Of a stretch of DNA of 64,000 bases, positions 27,120-36,313 are shown piece after piece (the first letter of the stretch is position 1; every line of letters starts with the position of its first letter). Below the pieces are notes generated by a model. The model saw only the letters and a program-made list of their open reading frames with translations, made no database searches and was not told the DNA's origin. The DNA is from Negativicutes bacterium (GTDB lineage Bacteria > Bacillota_C > Negativicutes > Sporomusales_B > JARLHX01): assembly GCA_031292015.1 (NCBI GenBank), contig JARLHY010000008.1:62001-126000 (forward strand). Direction: 5' to 3'. Both the position numbers and the translations under genes were made by a program.

Positions 27120-27137
27120 TATACTTTCGGATAGTTC
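27120..27137 (+). promoter_or_regulatory. Second copy of the shared 18-base motif
   Basis: TATACTTTCGGATAGTTC, identical to 13770-13787. It lies just after the hydrolase gene and about 550 bases ahead of the fused pelD gene, in a 611-base intergenic region without a convincing gene. Confidence 0.45.
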
Positions 27138-27295
27138 TATTTGAGGCTGATTCACTTTATGATTTGGGTGGGTCGGCCTCTTTTGCCGGGATGACGGCGC
27201 CTTGCTTATATTTCGTAAGATACAATCGACAATATATCACAAGATAGCGGGGCATGTTGGAAAAGACGGCCGAAGGGGGCGCCAAAGTGTACGAA

Positions 27296-27334
27296 TTGGT
27301 ACTGGTGAACCAAGCGTTGTACTGATCGGTTCAA
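27296..27334 (+). promoter_or_regulatory. Paired palindrome-like sites, candidate enhancer for sigma-54 activator
   Basis: Two 18-base sites of form TTG...CAA, TTGGTACTGGTGAACCAA (27296-27313) and TTGTACTGATCGGTTCAA (27317-27334), lie about 75-115 bases upstream of the -24 element. Their similarity, spacing and position match upstream activating sequences of bacterial enhancer-binding proteins. The cognate activator is not in the window. Confidence 0.4.
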
Positions 27335-27408
27335 TAAAAAACGGCTGACGAATCGGCGGTGGCAGTTTAATCCCATCCCTGCATGATTTTGTCAGTTTTT
27401 CGAGGTTG

Positions 27409-27424
27409 TGGCATAAATCTTGCA
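27409..27424 (+). promoter_or_regulatory. Sigma-54 (RpoN)-type promoter for the pel operon
   Basis: TGGCATAAATCTTGCA fits the -24/-12 consensus TGGCAC-N5-TTGCA with one mismatch and exact GG-N10-GC spacing. It is on the coding strand about 270 bases ahead of the first pel gene. Confidence 0.6.
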
Positions 27425-27691
27425 AACATAAAAGAAAGCAAAAAGCTACTGAGTATTTTTAGTGTTTAATTTCTGAGCTTTAATTATAGTGATTTTCTTT
27501 ATGAAACGAAAGGGGAAGGAGTGTGTTTTGTTCCTTGTCGGGAACTGATACGCAAGATATGGTGTAAAAGGATAAAAACTGCAGAATGTTTGGCTAAACT
27601 ACAAAAAGCATTTTAATGTAACGATTATTGACAGTGTTTTACTTATAACGTAAACTGATAATACAATTTTTAAAAGACTGGGAGAATGATG

Positions 27692-29878
27692 ATGCGAATA
27701 TTAATAACAGGCGGTTATGGGTTTATCGGCTCGCATGTGGCTGAAAGGTTCTTTAAAGAAGGAAACTCAGTGTTTATTATCGATGATCTTTCGACCGGCT
27801 CTAAAGCAAATGTGAAAATTGATCATAAATTTTATAATCTCAGCGTAACTGACAAAAAATGCGAAGAAATATTTCGAATGAACAATATTGATGTTGTCGT
27901 GCATCTTGCGGCCCAGGTCGATGTAAGTGTCTCCGAGGCCGATGCGCACCTGGACAGTCAGTCGAATGTCCTGGGTCTGGTAAACATACTGGATCTGGCG
28001 AAAAAATACGGGGTCAAGAAGTTTATTTTCGCCTCGTCGGCGGCGGTGTACGGTGACACGGACGTACTGCCTATTGCGGAGGATGCCTTGAACCGGCCGA
28101 TGTCGGTTTACGGAACCAACAAAGCCATCGGCGAGTTTTACTGCCGGCAGTGGAAAGAGCTTTATGGCCTTGACACCATCGTTCTGCGGTTTGCCAATGT
28201 GTATGGTCCGCGTCAGGGGGTCAAGGGTGAAGCTGGCGTTATATCCATTTTCATGAAGCAAATTATGGAAGGCCAGGAGCTTGTCATCTTTGGCGACGGG
28301 AAGCAGACCAGGGACTATGTTTACGTGGAAGACGTGGCTGATGCGGTGTACCGCGCGGCCGGGAAGACCCCCGAGCACGGTGTATTCAATATTTCCACCA
28401 ACTCGGAGCACAGTCTACTGGATCTGGTGGATACTCTCGGGCAGTTGGAACCGGTGAAAGGCATCCGCCATGAGGATAAAAGGAAGGGCGATATCTATCG
28501 CTCCACGCTGGACAACACCCGGGCCAAGGCGGAGCTGGAATGGGCACCCAAATATTCGTTTGATGACGGTTTGCTGAAAACCTTCCGCTGGTACCAGACC
28601 GAATGGAGCAGGGGTTTGGCCGCTGCCACCGTAGCGACAGGCGGCGCCAGTTCGTTTGCAATACGGCCTTATTTTGAGAATCTGCTTTTGTTCGCGCTGG
28701 TGGCCTTGGTGAGCTATAACAACGCTTATGGCGGCCCGGTGGATTTCAGGCTGGGACTTGATTACAACTATGTTTATATCGCGATCATGGGTTTCCTGTA
28801 CGGAAAGCGCCAGTCGCTGCTGGCCACCGTTTTGTCGGCCGGGATCCTGATCGGCAATTATGTGCTGCGGGGCGGAGACCTTGTAGCCATGCTTTACCAG
28901 GCCCAGTATCTGGCCCATCTGGCGACATATCTGTTCTTCGGCGTCGTGACCGGATACGCCATCGACAATAAAGAAAGAATTTTCTCGGATACCAATAACG
29001 AACTGGACAACCTGAAGGACCGTTACACCTTCCTGGAGAGAATGTACCTGGAAGGAAGCCAGATCAAAGAAGAACTGTACACCCAGATTGTCAATTCGGA
29101 TGACAGCATTGGGAAAATTTACAACATTGTCAGAGAACTGGACAGCCTGGAAATTGAAAATATCTATACCGCGGCTGCCGGTATCATCGCGTCGGTGATG
29201 AAAACAAAAGGGACGGCCATTTACACCGTCAGCAAGAATCACAATTTCCTGCGGCTGAAGACCAAAGCAAGCGATGCCCCCAATCATCTGGCCAACTCGG
29301 TGCGAATCAGCGATCATCCCAATCTGAAAGAGATGATGAAGACAAAAAAGGTTTTCGTGAACAAAGAAATGGATTCAAGCTACCCGGATATGATTGCTCC
29401 CATCCTCTACGAAGGAGAGGTCATCGCCGTTGTCGAGCTTTATGGCCTTGCTTTTGAAAGCCTCACCCTCTATCATGAAAACTTGTTCAAGGTCACGGTC
29501 CTGTTGATTTCCGAGGCGCTGACCAAAGCCTATCTCTATGAACAGGGGGTTCAGGACAAGAAGTATCTGAACGGCACCAGGGTTCTGACGCCGGCGGAAT
29601 TCGGAAAAGTGGAGGCCGAAATCGACAGACGCAAAGACAGCTTCAGCTACGAGACTGCGCTGCTCAAGCTGTCTGAGAAAAGGAACGATTTTGAGGAGCT
29701 GTACCACACCCTGATGTCCTGTATCCGGGCCGAGGATTATGTGGGGCTGCGGGAAGACGGTTTTGTGTATGTTCTGTTGCTCAATATTTCCGAGAATCTG
29801 GTCGCCGATGTCCTGGCCCGCCTAAAGAACGCCGGGATCGACTCGGCGGAAGTGCAAGGTGAGAGTCATGCTCATTAA
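27692..29878 (+). CDS. pelD: Fusion of UDP-sugar 4-epimerase (PelX/GalE-like) and PelD cyclic-di-GMP receptor
   Basis: About 728 residues. Residues 1-310 are an extended-SDR epimerase: Rossmann motif TGGYGFIGSH, HLAAQVDVSVSEAD, and the YxxxK catalytic pair in SVYGTNKA. Residues about 325-430 hold four membrane helices, followed by a coiled linker, a GAF domain and a degenerate GGDEF domain, the PelD layout. Near the C-terminus CIRAEDYVGL has the RxxD cyclic-di-GMP-binding motif (R about 681, D about 684), while a GGDEF active site is absent. The epimerase would supply UDP-GalNAc or UDP-GalN-type precursor; PelD switches polymerisation on when cyclic-di-GMP binds. The first of three consecutive ATGs is 27686; the third (27692) has best spacing from GGGAG. 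Fusion of the two is unusual. Confidence 0.9.
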   Translation: MRILITGGYGFIGSHVAERFFKEGNSVFIIDDLSTGSKANVKIDHKFYNLSVTDKKCEEIFRMNNIDVVVHLAAQVDVSVSEADAHLDSQSNVLGLVNILDLAKKYGVKKFIFASSAAVYGDTDVLPIAEDALNRPMSVYGTNKAIGEFYCRQWKELYGLDTIVLRFANVYGPRQGVKGEAGVISIFMKQIMEGQELVIFGDGKQTRDYVYVEDVADAVYRAAGKTPEHGVFNISTNSEHSLLDLVDTLGQLEPVKGIRHEDKRKGDIYRSTLDNTRAKAELEWAPKYSFDDGLLKTFRWYQTEWSRGLAAATVATGGASSFAIRPYFENLLLFALVALVSYNNAYGGPVDFRLGLDYNYVYIAIMGFLYGKRQSLLATVLSAGILIGNYVLRGGDLVAMLYQAQYLAHLATYLFFGVVTGYAIDNKERIFSDTNNELDNLKDRYTFLERMYLEGSQIKEELYTQIVNSDDSIGKIYNIVRELDSLEIENIYTAAAGIIASVMKTKGTAIYTVSKNHNFLRLKTKASDAPNHLANSVRISDHPNLKEMMKTKKVFVNKEMDSSYPDMIAPILYEGEVIAVVELYGLAFESLTLYHENLFKVTVLLISEALTKAYLYEQGVQDKKYLNGTRVLTPAEFGKVEAEIDRRKDSFSYETALLKLSEKRNDFEELYHTLMSCIRAEDYVGLREDGFVYVLLLNISENLVADVLARLKNAGIDSAEVQGESHAH

Positions 29879-30755
29879 TCTGGCTATCGGTTATGTCGCG
29901 TTGTCGCTGATTTATTTTCTGGTCCGGTCGCGCCGAAACCGAGCCCAGGCCTTGACCGAATTGGTGATCGCCCTGTTGATCCCTGGTTTCGGGCTGATCT
30001 TTCTCCTGCTTATCGGGTCGGCAAAACTTCTGCGGCTGACAGGCGAGGACCCTTCTTATATGTACCGGGATTTCAGGATGCCTCATCCCAGCCTCGGCAA
30101 TTTCACGAAAGCGGAAGCCGACATCATTCCGATCCAGGATGTGCTGACCCTGGATGACACCAAAACGAAACGGGCGCTGCTGGGGGATGTCATCAAGAAA
30201 GATGTGCTGATTAACAAGAACGTCCTGTATAAGGCGGTAAAGGATCCTGACAGCGAGGTATCGCATTACGCCGTGTCGATAGTAACTCACAAGATTCAGG
30301 AGATGGAAGCGATTCTGTTCCAGCTGGAGAAGCGGCTGGACAGTGATTCGGCCAATGCCGAGGTTCTGAAACAGTACGCCGATGTTATGGATATCTATGT
30401 GAAGATGGGGTTCCTTGACGAGGTTTCCCAAAGGAAATACGAGCAGGCCTATGTCTATGCACTGGAAAAGCTGCTGGTGCTTGATCGGAGCGAAAAGAAA
30501 TATTTTATTGAGAAAATCAACTATGAACTGAAACTGGGTGATCTTGCGCAGGCCGAACGTTTTTGCGCCTTGTTCAAGGATGCTTTCCCGGGCGACGAGG
30601 ATCCCTATGTCATGTATATCAAATTGTATCACCGGATGAATAATTACCAGAAACTGCAGGAAACAATCAGACAGCTCAAGGGTTCGGACATCCGCTTCAC
30701 TAATAAGGCTCTTGAGACAATCCGGTTCTGGGACAGGAGTGAGCAGTATGTTTAA
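29868..30755 (+). CDS. pelE: PelE-like membrane protein with TPR-like helices
   Basis: About 295 residues: two N-terminal membrane helices (LINLAIGYVALSLIYFLV and LVIALLIPGFGLIFLLLIG), then a helical domain of TPR-like units (SANAEVLKQYADVMDIYVKMGF, KYFIEKINYELKLGDLAQAERFCALF). In the Pel complex PelE is the inner-membrane TPR subunit beside PelD, PelF and PelG. ATG 29868 is used because AAGGTGAG sits seven bases upstream; the ORF overlaps the end of pelD and its stop overlaps the next start by eight bases. Confidence 0.85.
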   Translation: MLINLAIGYVALSLIYFLVRSRRNRAQALTELVIALLIPGFGLIFLLLIGSAKLLRLTGEDPSYMYRDFRMPHPSLGNFTKAEADIIPIQDVLTLDDTKTKRALLGDVIKKDVLINKNVLYKAVKDPDSEVSHYAVSIVTHKIQEMEAILFQLEKRLDSDSANAEVLKQYADVMDIYVKMGFLDEVSQRKYEQAYVYALEKLLVLDRSEKKYFIEKINYELKLGDLAQAERFCALFKDAFPGDEDPYVMYIKLYHRMNNYQKLQETIRQLKGSDIRFTNKALETIRFWDRSEQYV

Positions 30756-32577
30756 CCGGAACATCACCATCGTGCTCTGTCTGATTCTTTTCCTTGGGTT
30801 ATTTTTTCAGTACAACCGGACCGACGGGTTTATCAAACTGATCCGCAACATCAATGTTTCGTCGGCGATGGCTCCGGTCAAGCAACGGGCCGATCTGGAC
30901 GAAAATATTCCGCGGGAAAAGTATCTGCTTGTTTATGACGCCGAGAACGTGTACAGCCTTTTGCTGAAACGCAGTGTTGAGAAAACGGTCCAATACATGA
31001 AGAAGGATGTCCAGTCGGTGGCGGCCAAAGAGACCGCCGGTCTTGCCATGAATTTCACCGGCATTATTCTGGCTGTCGAGAATCTTGACAATATACGAAA
31101 CCTTTCGGCCATCCGGGAGTATGTCCGGGCAGGCGGAAAAGTCTACCTGATGATTCGTCCCCTGCCCGGCGCCGCGCTTACAAGCATGTACCGGGAAATC
31201 GGCTTTGCGAATATCGGGGGAATTATCAATACTTCCGGGATTAAAATGCGCAGCAACCTTTTGATCGGCGGGAAAGGCTTCGAATTAAATGAGGACACTT
31301 TCAGCACTTCATCCCTGAAGGGGGATATTGATGCCAAAGCCCGCGTGCATGTGACATCCAGCGAAGGCGTTCCCCTGTTGTGGGAGTACCCTTTCGGGCA
31401 AGGCGAGTATATCGTTTATAACGGTTCCGGCTTTGATGACAAAACCAACCGGGGTCTGCTTGTAAGTATGCTGGGGCTGGGCCGGGACAGCTATGTTTAC
31501 CCGATGCTGGGGATCAAGGTTGTCTTCATCGACGACTTCCCGGCGCCGTTCCCTGAAGGGTTCGATGAGAGGCTGAACCGGGATTACCATATGCCTACAG
31601 CCGAATTTTTCCGGCGGATCTGGTGGCCGGACATGCTGAAGACGGCGACGAACTACGGCGTCAAATATACCGGCGTGATGATTGAAACTTACGATGATAA
31701 GGTGCAGCCTCCGTTTCAACCGGAAAAACCTGATCCGATCGCCCGCAACAATCTGATCATCTTTGGCCGGGAACTGCTGAAGAACGGCGGGGAGATGGGA
31801 CTACACGGCTACAATCACGAACCGCTGGCCCCCAAGGGCTACAATCAGGAAAAGCTTGGCTACTCCATCTGGGAAAGTCCGTCGGACATGGCGCTTAGCG
31901 TCGTGGAAGCGATACGGTACCACCATGACGTTTACCCGGATTACAAGCTGAAGGTCTATGTGCCGCCCTCCAATATTCTCAGCCCCGAAGGCCGGCAGGC
32001 TTTGGTCAAGTCGATGCCGGACCTGAAGGTTATTTCTTCCCTCTATATCGGCGGACCGGAGGAGAGTTCAGCTTTAGTCCAGGAATTTGGCCGGGGCCCG
32101 GACGGGATTCTGGATATGCCGCGAATCTCGTCGGATTATACCCGGGATGCCGTCAATGACTGGAGTATTCTCAACGGGCTGAACTTTCCCGGAGCCTTTA
32201 TCCATTTTGTCCATCCGGATGATATCTTCTTTGCCGAAAATGCCAACAGAAGATGGAAAGACATGTACAACGATTTCGACTCGCTGTTGAAAGAGGTGTA
32301 TGAAAAGTACGGCTGGCTGAGAAGTGTCACGGCATCCCAGGGCGCCGAACATCTCGAGGATATCATCAACATGGATTACCGCGTGGTGGATCAGGGCGAC
32401 CGGTTGCTGCTGTCTTGCTGGGGCTTCCGGGATGAGGTTTACTTCACTTTGAAAACAGCGAAGAAGATCAAGGACTATCAGGGATGCACGGTACAAACCA
32501 TCGACGAAAATGTGTATTTGCTGAAAGTTTCCGCGCCGCTGGTAACCGTGCGGTTTGAAAGTGGGGTAAAACAGTGA
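30748..32577 (+). CDS. pelA: PelA-type polysaccharide deacetylase (DUF2194-like), no hydrolase domain
   Basis: 609 residues with an N-terminal membrane anchor (ITIVLCLILFLGLFFQY). The first half (about 50-250) is a PelA-like flavodoxin/amidotransferase-type domain (KYLLVYDAENVYSLLLK); the second half is the deacetylase barrel with KVVFIDDFPAPFPEG as the catalytic Asp motif, MGLHGYNHEP as the metal-His motif, and IHFVHPDD. This matches the Gram-positive PelA deacetylase layout, which lacks the N-terminal glycosidase of Pseudomonas PelA. ATG 30748 follows ACAGGAGTG and overlaps the pelE stop. The expected role is partial de-N-acetylation of the polymer outside the cytoplasmic membrane. Confidence 0.88.
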   Translation: MFNRNITIVLCLILFLGLFFQYNRTDGFIKLIRNINVSSAMAPVKQRADLDENIPREKYLLVYDAENVYSLLLKRSVEKTVQYMKKDVQSVAAKETAGLAMNFTGIILAVENLDNIRNLSAIREYVRAGGKVYLMIRPLPGAALTSMYREIGFANIGGIINTSGIKMRSNLLIGGKGFELNEDTFSTSSLKGDIDAKARVHVTSSEGVPLLWEYPFGQGEYIVYNGSGFDDKTNRGLLVSMLGLGRDSYVYPMLGIKVVFIDDFPAPFPEGFDERLNRDYHMPTAEFFRRIWWPDMLKTATNYGVKYTGVMIETYDDKVQPPFQPEKPDPIARNNLIIFGRELLKNGGEMGLHGYNHEPLAPKGYNQEKLGYSIWESPSDMALSVVEAIRYHHDVYPDYKLKVYVPPSNILSPEGRQALVKSMPDLKVISSLYIGGPEESSALVQEFGRGPDGILDMPRISSDYTRDAVNDWSILNGLNFPGAFIHFVHPDDIFFAENANRRWKDMYNDFDSLLKEVYEKYGWLRSVTASQGAEHLEDIINMDYRVVDQGDRLLLSCWGFRDEVYFTLKTAKKIKDYQGCTVQTIDENVYLLKVSAPLVTVRFESGVKQ

Positions 32578-33998
32578 AGATATGTATGCTAGTGGAAGGT
32601 AGTTATCCCTATGTGACCGGAGGGCTGTCCGCCTGGGTGCAGATGATGATCAAAGGGATGCCTGAGCATCAGTTTATCATCTATTCCATAGCGGCCGAGG
32701 AGAAGGACCGGGGCCAGTTTCAGTACGAACTGCCGCAGAATGTAATCGGCATCGAAGAAATCTTCCTTGATAATATCCTGAACCTGAAGAGCCCGCGGAC
32801 GGGAAAATATCAGATGACCCCTGCGGAACGGAACAATCTGCTGTCGCTGATCTGCGGCGAGGGTGACATCGATCTCGACAGATTGCTGCACACCTTCCGG
32901 TCGCGCCAAAGCGGCAATGCGCTGGAAATTTTCATGAGCTTCGAGTTTTTCGATGTTATCACCAGCGCTTACCAGGCGAAGTTCAGCCGTCTTCCCTTTA
33001 CCGACTTTTTCTGGACGGTAAGGTCGATGCTGTTGCCGCTGTTTTACCTCATCAAGCAGGACCTGCCGGAAGCCGACCTCTATCACAGCGTGGCCGCAGG
33101 CTACGCCGGGGCGGTGGGCGGGATGGCCGCGACGCTTTACAAGAAACCGTTCATTTTGACCGAGCATGGCATCTATTCCCGGGAACGGGAAGAGGAAATC
33201 ATCAAATGCAGTTGGGCCAAGGGTGACTTTAAGTCCCTGTGGATCAATTATTTCTACAGTCTGGCCAAGCTGACCTACCAGAAGGCCACCCGGGTATTTA
33301 CGATGTTCGAGAAGAATTCGGAGATGCAGGTGACCCTGGGCTGCGATCCCGCCAAAATCGGCATCATCCCTAACGGCATTGATGTTGTCGGGTACGAGAG
33401 TCTCAAGCAACTAGGCGGTGAAAACGGGTTCATCAACATCGCCGCCGTGGTCAGGATCGTGCCGGTGAAGGATATTGTCACGATGCTCAGGAGCTTTTAT
33501 CTGGTCAAACAAAAACTGCCCAACGCCCGGTTCTACATCATCGGGCCCTACGACGAAAACAAGGAATATTACGAAGAATGCCTGAAAGTGGCCGCCAGCC
33601 TCAACATCAAGGATCTTGAATTTACAGGCTCGGTCAATGTACGAGAATGGATGGGGAAAATCGATATCATGGTTTTGAGCAGCATCAGCGAAGGGCAGCC
33701 GCTCTCGATCCTGGAAGGGATGGCAAGCAGAAAACCTTTTGTGACCACCGATGTGGGCAGTTGCCGGGAACTGCTGCAGGGCAACGATGACGGCTTCGGT
33801 ACGGCAGGCCTCGTTGTTCCGATGATGGATTTCGAGGAAATGGCGAAGGCGATTGTTACTTTGGCACAGGACAAGGAGCTCAGGGCCGAGATGGGGGAAA
33901 ACGGCCACCGGCGGATTTCCAGTCTATATACTCTGGAAGGCTTTATCGAAGGCTATAAGAAGGTTTATCGCGAGACGTATGCGGGAGGAGGAGTATAA
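32574..33998 (+). CDS. pelF: PelF cytosolic glycosyltransferase
   Basis: 474 residues, GT4/GT-B fold. The opening KICMLVEGSYPYVTGGLSAWVQMMI is the hallmark of PelF. Donor-site elements are present: IPNGIDVVGY, VVRIVPVKDIVTML, IIGPYDENKEYY and the EGQPLSILEGMASRKPFV loop with the retaining-GT glutamate. PelF polymerises UDP-activated N-acetylhexosamines in the cytosol for export by PelG. GTG 32574 overlaps the deacetylase stop in a GTGA arrangement. Confidence 0.95.
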   Translation: MKICMLVEGSYPYVTGGLSAWVQMMIKGMPEHQFIIYSIAAEEKDRGQFQYELPQNVIGIEEIFLDNILNLKSPRTGKYQMTPAERNNLLSLICGEGDIDLDRLLHTFRSRQSGNALEIFMSFEFFDVITSAYQAKFSRLPFTDFFWTVRSMLLPLFYLIKQDLPEADLYHSVAAGYAGAVGGMAATLYKKPFILTEHGIYSREREEEIIKCSWAKGDFKSLWINYFYSLAKLTYQKATRVFTMFEKNSEMQVTLGCDPAKIGIIPNGIDVVGYESLKQLGGENGFINIAAVVRIVPVKDIVTMLRSFYLVKQKLPNARFYIIGPYDENKEYYEECLKVAASLNIKDLEFTGSVNVREWMGKIDIMVLSSISEGQPLSILEGMASRKPFVTTDVGSCRELLQGNDDGFGTAGLVVPMMDFEEMAKAIVTLAQDKELRAEMGENGHRRISSLYTLEGFIEGYKKVYRETYAGGGV

Positions 33999-35443
33999 TG
34001 GCAGGGATAGGTTTTGAACTGAAAAAACTGTTTCTTGACAAGAGCACCATCGGCTATCTGCGAGCCTATTCCTATACCGCGATTGTAACCACCGGCCCGT
34101 TTGTGCTGATGACAAGCATGGTCCTGATTATCCAGCTGATGCTGTACATCTTCGACACGCCGTACTACGACAACCAGCTGTTTATCGCCTCGGTGGTGTA
34201 CCCTTTCATCTTTTCCCAGGTCTTCTCCAGCAGTTTCGCCATGTTGATCACAAGGTATATTGCCGACAAGTTATACAGCAGGCAGTTTGAAGATGTTCTG
34301 CCGTCGCTGTTCGGGGTACTGGCACTGGCACTCGCGGTGGCTGCCGTGCCGGCAGTGCTGTTCTTCTGGAACAAACCGCTGTCCATTGAAATGAAGCTGG
34401 CCACATTTGTCCTTTATATGGAGCTGATCGTGATCTGGATCGAGGGGGTCTTCCTGACCGCTCTCAAGGACTATAAAAAAATCATTCAGTCTTACGCCAG
34501 GGGCGCTCTGATCGCGGTATTCCTGGCCTTGGCCGTGCTAATCACCCGCAAGACCGAGACTATTTTAGGGGTACTGCTGGCGATGGACATCGGCGTCTGC
34601 TTTATTGCGACGATGTTAATGGTCAATATCAAAAGGTTTTTCCGGCAGACAAGCTGGCGGCAGTATCTGTTTCTGCCCTATCTGGAGAATCACTTCTCGC
34701 TGTTCATGACCAGCCTGTTCTATACCGTGAGCCTGTATGTTCCCAATATTATGATCTGGACCGGCCCGCTGGCGGTGCTTGTGGCTGACACTTACGTCTA
34801 TGCCCCGGTGTATGACGTGGCCACCTTTTACGCCTTTGTGTCGATTCTGCCAATCATGATTGTTTTCGTAACCTTCACCGAGCTCCACTTTTACAACAAG
34901 TACGCCACATATTTTCAGCTTATCACCGAGAAAGGCAATTTCAAGGAAATTGAAGACGCCCGCGCCGATCTTTTGCATGTTCTGTGGTCGGAACTTCGCA
35001 ATCTCATCGAATTCCAGCTGATTTTCACGATCATTTTCCTGGCCCTGGGCAATTTCCTGCTGCCGAAAATCGGCCTCACCTATGCTTCGCTCAATATGTA
35101 TAACCTGCTTGTTCTTGGCGCCTACTGCATCGGGATTCTGCAGGTCATCGTCACTGTGCTGCTATATGTAGAGGACCGGCGGGGGTCGGTGGGCATTACC
35201 TTCTTGTTCCTGGCGACGAATATAGCGTTCAACTATGTGTCGCTGCAGCTGGGGGAGAATACTTATGGCTTCGGCTTTTTCCTGGCAGCGTTCATCAGCT
35301 TGGCGGTGGCACTGTGGCGGCTGCGTTATTTTGCCAAGCGGATCGATTATTTCGTCTTCTGTTCACAGCCTGTTTTCAGCAATATGCAGCCAGGCTTTTT
35401 GACCAGATTTACCAATAAACTGTATCCTGCGAAGAACCTCTAA
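33998..35443 (+). CDS. pelG: PelG inner-membrane polysaccharide transporter
   Basis: 481 residues with about twelve membrane helices, MOP-superfamily-like. The N-terminus MAGIGFELKKLF is characteristic of PelG. It forms the inner-membrane channel of the synthase complex with PelD, PelE and PelF. Start and stop overlap (TAATG) with pelF and a GGGAGGAGG site precedes it. A 19-base gap with a fresh ribosome binding site leads to the alanine-rich genes, implying one transcript. Confidence 0.95.
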   Translation: MAGIGFELKKLFLDKSTIGYLRAYSYTAIVTTGPFVLMTSMVLIIQLMLYIFDTPYYDNQLFIASVVYPFIFSQVFSSSFAMLITRYIADKLYSRQFEDVLPSLFGVLALALAVAAVPAVLFFWNKPLSIEMKLATFVLYMELIVIWIEGVFLTALKDYKKIIQSYARGALIAVFLALAVLITRKTETILGVLLAMDIGVCFIATMLMVNIKRFFRQTSWRQYLFLPYLENHFSLFMTSLFYTVSLYVPNIMIWTGPLAVLVADTYVYAPVYDVATFYAFVSILPIMIVFVTFTELHFYNKYATYFQLITEKGNFKEIEDARADLLHVLWSELRNLIEFQLIFTIIFLALGNFLLPKIGLTYASLNMYNLLVLGAYCIGILQVIVTVLLYVEDRRGSVGITFLFLATNIAFNYVSLQLGENTYGFGFFLAAFISLAVALWRLRYFAKRIDYFVFCSQPVFSNMQPGFLTRFTNKLYPAKNL

Positions 35444-35462
35444 AAGAGGAGGAGGTGCTGGA

Positions 35463-36152
35463 GTGCTTTATCGATTACTTGTATTACTTATTTGCTGCAT
35501 GACGCTTTGGCCGCAGCCGGTTTTCAGCGCAGCAGGGATACCCACGGCCGCGGACCGGGAGAAGGTTGTGGCGGCACAGGACGCAGTGGCAAGGGCCCAG
35601 GCCGAGCTGGATGAGGCCGTAACGACCGAGGCCGAGGCGGCGGCAAACGTGGCGGAAGCTGAGAAAGTGGTCGCAGTCGCGGAAAGAAAAGCAAAAGAAA
35701 AAGGCCATGTCGATTTTCCGGCTGTTGAAGCAGCGGCCAAAGCCGCGGCAGTGGCGGCGACGAACGCTAATACCGCGGCGGCGGCAGCAGCCGCTGAGAA
35801 GGCAGCCGTGGCCGAAGCCAGGGTGAAGGCCGCGAATGCGGACGCCAAAGAATACGCGGCAGCCGAAAAAGCGTATGATGAAGCCGATGCCAAAGCCGAG
35901 GCGGCTGACGCCAGGGCCGAGTCTGCTGCTGTCGCCGACGACGCGGCGGATGCCAAAATCGATAAGGCCGATGCGGTGGCCGAAGTCCATGATGAGCTGG
36001 CGGACGCCAAAGCTGAACTGGCGGACGCCAAAGCGACCCATGCCGACACCCTGCTTGCCCTGGACGAAGCCAAAGCGGCTCTGGCGCAAGCCCAGGCCGA
36101 CCTTAAGGAGGCACAGGGTGATCTGGCTGATGCGCAAAAGCCGGAAGAATAA
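35463..36152 (+). CDS. Exported alanine-rich coiled-coil protein of the pel operon
   Basis: 229 residues with a signal peptide (LLVLLICCMTLWPQPVFSAA), then almost continuous Ala/Glu/Lys/Asp helix with clear heptads and short repeated units such as ADAKAELADAKA. There is no barrel or enzymatic domain. GTG 35463 is behind GAGGAGGAGG. It resembles the helical half of the following porin gene, so the two may form a mixed coiled coil in the periplasm. Antisense open frames across this low-complexity DNA are artefacts. Confidence 0.8.
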   Translation: MLYRLLVLLICCMTLWPQPVFSAAGIPTAADREKVVAAQDAVARAQAELDEAVTTEAEAAANVAEAEKVVAVAERKAKEKGHVDFPAVEAAAKAAAVAATNANTAAAAAAAEKAAVAEARVKAANADAKEYAAAEKAYDEADAKAEAADARAESAAVADDAADAKIDKADAVAEVHDELADAKAELADAKATHADTLLALDEAKAALAQAQADLKEAQGDLADAQKPEE

Positions 36153-36313
36153 AGAGCGCGCGGACCTGATTCGGCTTATATTGACATTTTTCCCCGAGCT
36201 GGGACGGCTGCAAAAAAAATGTCGAAACCCTCAGGATTTCGAAAGGGTATGACATAACTGCACAGAAACGTAATTATCTGGACCGATTATGATCGGGAAA
36301 AGGGGAATGTGGA

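Noticed and set aside
27237..27425. 62-residue minus-strand frame
   Set aside because: It overlaps the sigma-54 promoter and enhancer-like sites and shows no coding signs.
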